In this document: in pieces, positions 1 through 5,557 of the stretch | How positions within the stretch are numbered: position 1 is the stretch's first letter | Layout: each line of letters opens with the position of its first letter | Source: Planctomycetota bacterium | Lineage (GTDB): Bacteria; Planctomycetota; Planctomycetia; Gemmatales; Gemmataceae | Reading direction: 5' to 3' | Assembly (NCBI GenBank): GCA_018970845.1 | Contig: JAGWVO010000145.1 | Location: 1-8,581, forward strand | DNA: 8,581 nt | Notes under the pieces: model-generated | What the model was told of the DNA's origin: nothing | The model's input: only the letters and a program-made list of their open reading frames with translations | Database searches by the model: none | Translations under genes and position numbers: made by a program

Positions 1-863
1 CGGCTGCGCGCGCCCTGCCGGCGGCTGAACGGGCTGGGCGGCGCCGTGCTCGTGGTCGAGCACGGGGCGTTGAGGGGATTGGCCGCGTCGCACCAGGCTC
101 CCGTCAGGATGTCGGCGTCGGAGGCGTTGGGGCCATATAGGGTCGTGAAGCCGGCCGCCCCGCCCCACCAGACAAATCCGCGGGCGTCCAGCCCCTGCCC
201 CTGGTTCAACTCGGCCACCATGAGCGTGTTGCTGGTGCCGTCGGTGATGTCGGTAAGCCTCACCGGCCGGCCATACTCACGGGTCCAGGTGGCCGCGGCA
301 CCCGCGGAAGCCGGCCCGTCATCGGAAGTGGAACCGGGGTAGGCGGCGAATGGAGCCCCTCCAAAGCGGATGACCGTGGTGCCGACGGTCACATCGGCCT
401 GAAACATCGTCGTGTTGCCGAAGTTCACCACATAGTTGTGGTTCTGGATTCCGCCGCTGGGTGAATTCGGGATGTCCGACGGGCAGGTCAGGTTCTTGAA
501 ACGGGTGCTGGAAACCGTGATGTTGGGAGCGGCGTTGTAACGGATCCCCGTGGCATCGTTACCACCCCAGTTCGTGTACAGCTTGAAAAGGCTTTCCTGT
601 TCCATGAAGGGGAGCACAGGCACCACCCAGGTGCCCCAGCAGCAACCGAATTTGCCGACTCCGCCGGGAAGGGCATTCCTTGAATCATGATGGTTGTGCA
701 TCGCCGTGGCGACTTGCTTGAGGTTGTTGCTGCAACTCATGCGGTTGGCGGCTTCGCGCACCTTCTGGACCGCCGGAACCAAAAGCCCGATAAGCACGGC
801 GATGATGGCGATCACCACCAGAAGTTCAATGAGCGTGAAGCCCGCCCTTGTTTTCGTCGCCAT
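1..863 (-). CDS. DUF1559 domain protein with type II pseudopilin N-terminus (3' end cut by window edge)
   Basis: The frame reads without a stop from an ATG at 863 to the left edge, giving about 287 residues. Residues 1-8 form a short basic leader ending in Gly. A pseudopilin cleavage/methylation block (FTLIELLVVIAIIAVLIGLL) follows, with Glu five residues after the predicted cut, and then VPAVQKVREAANRMSC, the classic DUF1559 continuation. Later family landmarks are visible: a WVVPVLPFMEQ block near 80-95, CPSD near 130, and DGTSNTLMVAE near 218-228. The last readable residues (QGARSR) align with the point just before the usual RHPGG...DGSVRF motif, so only a short C-terminus should be missing. 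DUF1559 proteins are abundant in Planctomycetes; they are presumed exported and inner-membrane anchored, with no established function. GGGAGGTG at 868-875 lies just upstream. The lipoprotein gene ends 82 bp before the start, so the two may be cotranscribed. Family confidence is high; the role is unknown. Confidence 0.95.
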   Translation of the reverse strand, partial: MATKTRAGFTLIELLVVIAIIAVLIGLLVPAVQKVREAANRMSCSNNLKQVATAMHNHHDSRNALPGGVGKFGCCWGTWVVPVLPFMEQESLFKLYTNWGGNDATGIRYNAAPNITVSSTRFKNLTCPSDIPNSPSGGIQNHNYVVNFGNTTMFQADVTVGTTVIRFGGAPFAAYPGSTSDDGPASAGAAATWTREYGRPVRLTDITDGTSNTLMVAELNQGQGLDARGFVWWGGAAGFTTLYGPNASDADILTGAWCDAANPLNAPCSTTSTAPPSPFSRRQGARS

Positions 864-945
864 GTTTCACCTCCCGCATGAACCGATAATGAAACAACCG
901 TTTGCAGTATCGATCGCCTCCGGAAAGGCCCGGAACGATCCGACA

Positions 946-1359
946 TCAGGGAACCTGGAAATCAAAGGAGTTCTTCACGCCTGGCTTGACCTCGACCGAC
1001 AAGGTTGTCTCGGTGTTGTACTTGGCCGGAATCCGCTCCTTGGACGCGAAATTGCCGGTCGGCCCGGGCGCCGCGTTCGGGTCGGCGGCCGGGGTTTTGC
1101 CGTCGCCGGAACTGATGGCGACGCGGTACTTGCCGGCGAACAGTCCCTGGGCCGCGGGAATCTTGTAGGCTCCCCCCGTGATGAGGGCGCTCGCCTGGGT
1201 CGCGGGCGCGCCCTGCGCCTCGGGCACGAACATCACGAATCCTGTGTCAAGCGGGGCGCCCTTGAAGTTGATTTTGCCCTCGACGGCGAGGCGGCCGCCC
1301 GTGTTGTCCGAACATCCGCAGGCGATGAGAGCCATCAGGAGTCCACTCATCGTTCGCAT
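946..1359 (-). CDS. Small lipoprotein, transthyretin-like/carboxypeptidase-regulatory-like type
   Basis: This 137-residue protein begins with a short lipoprotein signal peptide: MRTMSGLLMALIAC carries a lipobox (L-I-A-C, Cys14), so it should be lipidated and membrane-anchored outside the cytoplasm. The rest resembles small planctomycete lipoproteins with a beta-sandwich regulatory-like fold: VEGKINFKGAPLDTGFVMFVP at about 26-46 (strands and turn), a GAYKIP...GLFAGKYRVAIS block at 63-83, and IPAKYNTETTLSVEV followed by NSFDFQVP at the C-terminus. The frame extends upstream to an ATG at 1398, but 1359 is preferred. It has a strong Shine-Dalgarno at 1368-1374, puts the signal peptide at the very N-terminus, and lies downstream of a possible promoter at 1397-1425 that would exclude the longer start. 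Genes of this kind are commonly neighbours of DUF1559 genes in Planctomycetes. Their biochemical function is not known; Asp/Pro-rich 'AADPNAAPGP' at 91-100 looks like a flexible loop. Confidence 0.88.
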   Translation of the reverse strand: MRTMSGLLMALIACGCSDNTGGRLAVEGKINFKGAPLDTGFVMFVPEAQGAPATQASALITGGAYKIPAAQGLFAGKYRVAISSGDGKTPAADPNAAPGPTGNFASKERIPAKYNTETTLSVEVKPGVKNSFDFQVP

Positions 1360-1367
1360 GATGGAAT

Positions 1368-1374
1368 CCCCCTT
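1368..1374 (-). promoter_or_regulatory. Shine-Dalgarno that fixes the lipoprotein start
   Basis: Read on the minus strand this is AAGGGGG, 8 bases before the ATG at 1359. It supports that ATG over the in-frame ATG at 1398, which has no comparable site. Confidence 0.6.
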
Positions 1375-1396
1375 CTTAAGCAGACCAATTAAATTC

Positions 1397-1425
1397 AAGC
1401 TATGCGATCAATTATGAAGTGACAA
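1397..1425 (-). promoter_or_regulatory. Possible sigma70-type promoter for the lipoprotein gene
   Basis: In the AT-rich divergent spacer the minus strand reads TTGTCA (1425-1420), 17 bases, then TAGCTT (1402-1397). The -35 match is good and the -10 weak (about 3 of 6). Transcription would start near 1390, giving a roughly 30-base leader before the ATG at 1359. This is pattern matching only, and planctomycete promoters are poorly defined. Confidence 0.28.
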
Positions 1426-1536
1426 CAACAATCAGGGCCATCCCCTGCCGATGTGGCCACCGCGAGAACCCTTCCCGCTTTTCATCGTCCTCCTAGCATC
1501 ATGAATGAAGATGAAAGTCCTCCGGGAAACATTGCC

Positions 1537-2532
1537 ATGCTAGCCGCGCACATCACCGCCACGGGCGGCCCCGATTCCATCAAGGTCGGAACGCTTCCCG
1601 ACCCCTTCGCCGGCCCCGGCGAGGTGCTTGTGCGCGTCGCGGCCTCGGCGCTCAATCCGATCGATTTGTACATCCGCGCCGGTACGGTGCCGATGGCCCT
1701 TCCCAACCCGTTCATCCCCGGTTGCGACTTCGCCGGCACCGTGGAAGCGGCCGGGCCGGGTGTCACCGACCTCAAGCCGGGCGACCGGGTCTGGGGCTCC
1801 AACCAAGGACTCCTCGGAAGGCAGGGAACGCTCGCCGAGAAGATCGCCGTCAAGCGCGAGTGGGCCTACCCTTCCCCTCCCGGGGTGACGGACGAGGCCC
1901 TGGCCGCCACGGCCCTGGTGGGCATCACGGCGCATTTGGCCCTGTTCCGAAACGCCGGACTCAAGGCTGGAGATTTCATCTACATTCCCGGCGGAACCGG
2001 GGGAGTCGGATCCATGCTCGTGGCGATGGCCGTCGCGGCGGGCGCGAAAGTGCTGTGCTCGGTGGGCAACGATGAGAAAGCCCGCCTGGCCCAATCGTGG
2101 GGGGCTGAAACCGTGGTCCACCGCCGCGACGACATTCCCGCGCGAATATCCGCCTTCACGGGAGGCAAGGGGCTAGATGTCTGGATCGAAACGCAGCGGG
2201 AACCCGATTTCATGACCATGGTGCCGGCGATGGCTCCCCGTGGACGGATGGTTCTCATCGCCGGTCGCACGGCGCAGCCGATCTTTCCGGTGGGCCCGTT
2301 CTATGTGAAGGGGCTCACGCTGACCGGCTTCGCGATGTTCAACGCCACGGCCCAGGAACAGGCCGCCTGCGCCTCCGACATCTCGCGCTGGCTCGCCGAG
2401 GGCAAAATCAAGACACCCATTGCCAGTCGTTTTCCGCTGGCCCAAGCCGCCGAGGCGCACCGGTTCCTCGAGGCCAGCACCCTGGGAATGGCCGGCCAGG
2501 TGGTTGGAAAGGTCGTGGTGAACATCGGCTAA
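1537..2532 (+). CDS. NADPH:quinone oxidoreductase-like medium-chain dehydrogenase/reductase (zeta-crystallin type, zinc-free)
   Basis: This 331-residue protein belongs to the quinone oxidoreductase branch of the MDR superfamily, which usually transfers hydride from NADPH to quinones or activated alkenes in the cytoplasm. The N-terminal GroES-like domain shows GPGEVLVRVAASALNPIDLY at 27-45 and the GCDFAGTVE...LKPGDRVWG block at 62-87. The Rossmann nucleotide-binding motif GGTGGVG is at 152-158, after the family's GITAHLAL element at 129-136. The Cys/His ligands of the catalytic and structural zincs of alcohol dehydrogenases are absent, as expected for this branch. The frame is open upstream to a GTG at 1453 and an ATG at 1501. 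The ATG at 1537 is chosen because MLAAHITATGGPDSIKV aligns with the usual N-terminus and gives the usual length. No start has a strong Shine-Dalgarno; the 1501 start would give 343 residues. It stands alone between a divergent and a convergent gene, so the substrate cannot be inferred. Confidence 0.93.
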   Translation: MLAAHITATGGPDSIKVGTLPDPFAGPGEVLVRVAASALNPIDLYIRAGTVPMALPNPFIPGCDFAGTVEAAGPGVTDLKPGDRVWGSNQGLLGRQGTLAEKIAVKREWAYPSPPGVTDEALAATALVGITAHLALFRNAGLKAGDFIYIPGGTGGVGSMLVAMAVAAGAKVLCSVGNDEKARLAQSWGAETVVHRRDDIPARISAFTGGKGLDVWIETQREPDFMTMVPAMAPRGRMVLIAGRTAQPIFPVGPFYVKGLTLTGFAMFNATAQEQAACASDISRWLAEGKIKTPIASRFPLAQAAEAHRFLEASTLGMAGQVVGKVVVNIG

Positions 2533-2579
2533 ACACTTGCCGGCCACGGGCTGCGATGGCCAGCGGCGGGCCGCGCCCG

Positions 2580-3314
2580 TCACTCCGTGTCCGACAGCGT
2601 CCAGATCAGTCCCTCGGCTCGCTTTCCTCCCGCTTGGCGCGCCGGATCTCCCAGCGCCATGGCGCGCCGGACTCCTCCCCCCGCCAAAGCCCATGCCGGC
2701 AAGGCGGCCACCACCGCCTGCAAGTCGTCATGCCCCAATCCTGCCGGAACCGAAAGCCCGGCGGCCTGTTCGAGCCGTTCGCGCCAAGCCTCCACGCCGC
2801 CAACCCTCGCCGCGGCCTTGCCGGGCAATGGTGACAGCCCCAACGCCCGCCAGGTGGCCGTGGGAAAGGTCTCAAGCACTCCATAGGCATGGCCCGACGG
2901 GCCATCTCCCGCAAGCCACACCCCCGGCATGGCCAAAAGCGCGTCAAAGACTTCAATGCAGAAACGCGTCCACCTCAACTGCGTCCGAGGCAGCGCGGTT
3001 TCCGCGACGCCGGTCTTGCCCTGGGCGCGCGCCAGCTTTTCACACCAGCGCCCCGCGCCCGGCCGGGTTGATGCCGGATCCCTCCAGGCGTGCGGGCCGT
3101 CGAGCGCGACCCATCCCACCCCGAACTTCCGGCAATGGGCGTCGATCAGCCCCGCGAGCACCCGCGGATCAGGATCACCCTTGGGAAATACGAGGGCCGG
3201 ACTGGTGGCCCGCGCCCGCGTGCCGGCCACCGGCTCCAGGCGGGCGGTGCCGATGTCGGCCCAACGCCGGCAGGCGAGGTCGATTCCCAGCACCGGCGTC
3301 ACATTCCTCACCAT
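2580..3314 (-). CDS. DUF429 family protein, predicted RNase H-fold nuclease
   Basis: This 244-residue protein matches DUF429, a family predicted to have an RNase H-like fold and nuclease activity but with no established role. The N-terminal strand reads VLGIDLA with Asp12. GVGWVALDGPHAWRDP at 65-80 provides Asp72, ETFPTATWRALG at 148-159 provides Glu148, and GHDDLQAVVAALPAWAL at 194-210 provides Asp196/Asp197. These acidic residues sit where RNase H-fold metal ligands would be, so the domain looks intact. Length is typical. An in-frame ATG at 3365 would add 17 residues (RPAKRGRDVSKGSP), but the 3314 start has an AAGGG Shine-Dalgarno 7 bases upstream and places the fold's first strand at the N-terminus. 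It converges with the oxidoreductase across 47 bp and diverges from the acyltransferase gene. No partner nuclease, toxin or DNA-processing gene is adjacent. The family call is firm; the catalytic role is inference. Confidence 0.85.
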   Translation of the reverse strand: MVRNVTPVLGIDLACRRWADIGTARLEPVAGTRARATSPALVFPKGDPDPRVLAGLIDAHCRKFGVGWVALDGPHAWRDPASTRPGAGRWCEKLARAQGKTGVAETALPRTQLRWTRFCIEVFDALLAMPGVWLAGDGPSGHAYGVLETFPTATWRALGLSPLPGKAAARVGGVEAWRERLEQAAGLSVPAGLGHDDLQAVVAALPAWALAGGGVRRAMALGDPARQAGGKRAEGLIWTLSDTE

Positions 3315-3321
3315 CGGGGAG

Positions 3322-3326
3322 CCCTT
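3322..3326 (-). promoter_or_regulatory. Shine-Dalgarno that fixes the DUF429 start
   Basis: The minus strand reads AAGGG, 7 bases before the ATG at 3314. The alternative ATG at 3365 has no such site. Confidence 0.5.
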
Positions 3327-3364
3327 GCTGACATCACGGCCCCGTTTTGCTGGCCTTATCGTCA

Positions 3365-3393
3365 TTGTTTCGCCGATGGTGCCAGCGTATCGT
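3365..3393 (+). promoter_or_regulatory. Possible sigma70-type promoter for the acyltransferase gene
   Basis: TTGTTT at 3365-3370, a 17-base spacer and TATCGT at 3388-3393 resemble -35 and -10 boxes (3 of 6 and 4 of 6). They lie in the divergent spacer before the acyltransferase ATG at 3443 and would give a leader of about 40 bases. Support is from spacing and position only. Confidence 0.33.
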
Positions 3394-3442
3394 TTAGCTC
3401 GGGGAAAGGATTGCGTCCCCGTCCGCGCCAGGAAGGTGTGCC

Positions 3443-4207
3443 ATGTCGAAGCCTCGCGGGCGATCCGTCGCCATTTCCCCGTACCGCCAACTGGTCTGCG
3501 ACCTGATGCATTTCAGCGGGCAGGTTCCCGCGGTGTGCGCGGAACGCCGGATGAACCTTTCGGAATTGGTCCAGGCCCGCGCCAAGGCCGATGTTCGTCC
3601 CTCGTACACCACCATCTTCGCCAAGGCGTACGGCATCCTCAGCCGCGACTACCCCGAGTTGAGGCGGTCGTACCTCAAGCTGCCCTGGCCCAGGTTCTAC
3701 GAACACCCGCACAGCATCGTCGCCCTCAATGTCGAGCGCCGGCTTCCCGAGGAGGATGTGGTGCTTTTCTGCCTCGTCAGGGCCCCGGAAAACCGTTCCT
3801 TCCAGGAAATCGAGGCGATCGTCAGGCACCACCGCGACGCCCCCATCTCCGAACTGCGGTCGCACCAGCGCGCCGTGGGAGTCAGCCGGATTCCCTGGCC
3901 GATCCGGCCGCTTTTCTGGTACCTGTCGCTCAACCTGTTCGGCCGCAGGCGCTGCCACAACTTCGGCACCTTCAGCCTGTCGTCCATCGGATCGCAGGGC
4001 GCCGGCCTGCTGAACCTCAAGCCGATCCTGACCTCGGCCATCCATTACGGCATGCTCGAGAAGGACAACTCGCTGGCCGTGCGCCTCACCTGGGACCACC
4101 GCGTGTTCGACGGCGCCACCGCCGCGCGCGCCCTCACCGACCTCGAGCGAATCCTCACCGTCGAGATGGTCCGCGAGGTGGCGGAACCCGTCCGGCTGGC
4201 GGCATGA
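3443..4207 (+). CDS. Stand-alone 2-oxoacid dehydrogenase E2-type acyltransferase catalytic domain
   Basis: This 254-residue protein resembles the C-terminal catalytic domain of E2 acyltransferases (the chloramphenicol-acetyltransferase-like fold that moves acyl groups between dihydrolipoyl arms and CoA). The active-site signature is WDHRVFDGATAARAL at 217-231, with His219 and Asp223 as the predicted catalytic residues. GTFSLSSIGSQG at 175-186 corresponds to the family's GTFTISNLG segment. TTIFAKAYGILSRDYPEL at 56-73 matches the helix before the substrate channel. The lipoyl domain, peripheral-subunit-binding domain and Ala/Pro linkers of a complete E2 (usually 400 residues or more) are missing, and no E1 or E3 gene is near. 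It may therefore use a different acyl carrier or act directly on acyl-CoA; this is inference. The start is supported by GGAAGGTG at 3431-3438. The next gene, a putative esterase, follows on the same strand after 156 bp, with a weak terminator-like element between. Confidence 0.83.
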   Translation: MSKPRGRSVAISPYRQLVCDLMHFSGQVPAVCAERRMNLSELVQARAKADVRPSYTTIFAKAYGILSRDYPELRRSYLKLPWPRFYEHPHSIVALNVERRLPEEDVVLFCLVRAPENRSFQEIEAIVRHHRDAPISELRSHQRAVGVSRIPWPIRPLFWYLSLNLFGRRRCHNFGTFSLSSIGSQGAGLLNLKPILTSAIHYGMLEKDNSLAVRLTWDHRVFDGATAARALTDLERILTVEMVREVAEPVRLAA

Positions 4208-4226
4208 CCGTGCCGACCCGCGCGAC

Positions 4227-4258
4227 CGGAACACGGCCAACTTAAAAATTCCGTTTTT
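4227..4258 (+). terminator. Weak terminator-like hairpin after the acyltransferase gene
   Basis: CGGAA at 4227-4231 pairs with TTCCG at 4249-4253 and is followed at once by five T (4254-4258), starting 20 bases past the stop codon. The stem is only 5 bp and the loop 17 bases, so termination would be poor at best. A competing pairing (CCGTG 4208-4212 with CACGG 4232-4236) also exists. Confidence 0.22.
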
Positions 4259-4363
4259 CCTCAAGTCCCTTCCCGGGCCTGCCGACCTTGCCCGTTTCCG
4301 TGGTGTAGGGTTCCTCGTGCGGCGGGCCATCCCGTCTCCGCCGCCCCCACAATCACGGTCGAG

Positions 4364-5497
4364 ATGGCGATGCAAGGCCTTGTCTGGATGGTCTCGCTCT
4401 GGGTCGATGGCATCGGCCTGGGGCAGGCTCCCCCCTGGATGCTCGGCTGGAACCAGGTCGAGAGGATGAACCGCCGCCTCCATGGCACGCTGGTGGCGCA
4501 CACCCGGCGCGGGTTGCGCGACAACCGCGTCTGGTCGCCCGCCCTGGGCAGGAAACGCGACATGCTCGTCTACCTGCCCCCGGGGTACACCCGCGGCAGG
4601 CATTACCCGCTGGCGCTGTTCCTCCACGGCGCCGCGCAGGACGAGCAGTTCTTCATGCAGGCCCTTGTCGAGCCTTTCGACCGCGAGATCGCCGCCGGCC
4701 GCATGCCCCCGGTCATCGTGGCGGCCCCCGACGGAAGCATCCACGGGCACGCCACGCTCCACGACCTCGCCAGCTTCTGGGCCGACTCGCGCGCCGGCAA
4801 CTTTGAAACTTACCTGATGCGCGACATCTGGAATTTCATGCACGCCAATTACTCCGTCCGCCCCGAGCGCGAGGCCCACGCGGTGATGGGAGTCAGCATG
4901 GGCGGCTCGGCCGCCGTGCGCATCGGCATCGAATACCGCGAGAGCATCGGCATGGCTGTCGGCATCATGCCGCTCGTGAACCTCCGCTATGTCGACGGCC
5001 GGGGCAAGTACCGCACCCACTTCAATCCGCTCAACGAGGGGGTCAGGGAAAAGCCGAGGCTGCTCGAGCCACTTGGCACCCGCAAGATGTTCACCCTCCG
5101 ATTCCGCGACCTCTTCCAGCCGATGTTCGGCCGCGGCGACGAGGTCATTCCCGGCATGGCTCGCATCAACCCGCTGGAGGTGCTCGAGCGCAGCGGCATG
5201 AAGAAGGGCGAACTCGACCTGTACCTGGCCTACGGCGGCCGCGACGAGTTCAATGTCGCCGCCCAGGTGCAGAGCTTCGCCCACCGCGCCGCGCAACTCG
5301 ACATCCCCGTCACCGTGGTGTGCGACCCCGCCGGCCGGCACGACCGCATCACCGGCATGCGGCTGTTTCCCGGCATTGCCGCCTGGGCCTCCGAGCGGGT
5401 CCGCAAGCTGGCGCCCGAAAGGGCCCCCGTTCCCCTGGTCGGCATGGGAGAGGAACAACCCGCCGCTCCCGTGCCGGGCGGGGCGGAAGACGACTGA
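4364..5497 (+). CDS. Putative alpha/beta-hydrolase esterase (esterase D/feruloyl-esterase/antigen-85-like family)
   Basis: This 377-residue protein resembles the putative-esterase branch of the alpha/beta-hydrolase fold, which cleaves or transfers acyl esters. RDMLVYLPPGYTRGRHYPLALFLHGA at 65-90 is the typical opening, with the HG of the oxyanion region at 88-89. The nucleophile elbow GVSMGG at 176-181 gives Ser178. YGGRDEFNV at 290-298 supplies the likely acid Asp294, and AGRHDRITG at 323-331 the likely His326. Residues 207-270, between the elbow and the acid, form a longer, basic stretch that could be a lid. The first 20 residues are hydrophobic but have no basic n-region or clear cleavage site, so secretion is uncertain. 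The C-terminus is Pro/Ala-rich and acidic. The start at 4364 lacks a strong Shine-Dalgarno; the in-frame ATG at 4370 or 4388 could be used instead. Substrate unknown. PolX starts 60 bp downstream on the same strand. Confidence 0.82.
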   Translation: MAMQGLVWMVSLWVDGIGLGQAPPWMLGWNQVERMNRRLHGTLVAHTRRGLRDNRVWSPALGRKRDMLVYLPPGYTRGRHYPLALFLHGAAQDEQFFMQALVEPFDREIAAGRMPPVIVAAPDGSIHGHATLHDLASFWADSRAGNFETYLMRDIWNFMHANYSVRPEREAHAVMGVSMGGSAAVRIGIEYRESIGMAVGIMPLVNLRYVDGRGKYRTHFNPLNEGVREKPRLLEPLGTRKMFTLRFRDLFQPMFGRGDEVIPGMARINPLEVLERSGMKKGELDLYLAYGGRDEFNVAAQVQSFAHRAAQLDIPVTVVCDPAGRHDRITGMRLFPGIAAWASERVRKLAPERAPVPLVGMGEEQPAAPVPGGAEDD

Positions 5498-5557
5498 TGC
5501 GCTAGGATGCCTTCATGGCCCGCCGCTTGGGAGCGGGCCCCTTCCGGGCAGGAAGCC

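Noticed and set aside
488..688. A short minus-strand open frame inside the DUF1559 gene
   Set aside because: It is out of frame with the continuous DUF1559 reading frame from 863 to the left edge; I saw no frameshift that would join them.
919..934. Inverted repeat TCCGG/CCGGA between the lipoprotein and DUF1559 genes, considered as an attenuator or terminator
   Set aside because: The stem is only 5 bp with no T-run. Such a match is common by chance at this GC content.
694..1392. A 232-codon plus-strand open frame across the DUF1559 start and the lipoprotein gene
   Set aside because: It is antisense to two genes with clear signal sequences and Shine-Dalgarno sites, and its product matches nothing recognisable.
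2533..2579. GGCCA/TGGCC pairing in the convergent gap between the oxidoreductase and DUF429 genes, considered as a terminator
   Set aside because: The stem is 5 bp with a 10-base loop and there is no T-run on either side.
2929..4245. A 438-codon plus-strand open frame spanning the DUF429 gene's 5' half and the acyltransferase gene
   Set aside because: It is Arg/Pro/Ala-rich, crosses the divergent promoter region, and overlaps two well-supported genes in other frames.
3362..5458. A very long open frame (698 codons) on the minus strand opposite the acyltransferase and esterase genes
   Set aside because: Its product is low-complexity and rich in Gly, Ala, Val, Asp, Glu and His with no family resemblance, while the plus strand encodes two recognisable enzymes with active-site motifs. 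High GC at third codon positions removes antisense stops.
5495..5503. TGATG overlap at the esterase stop, suggesting translational coupling
   Set aside because: The overlapping ATG is followed by CGC TAG, so it encodes only two residues and cannot start PolX.
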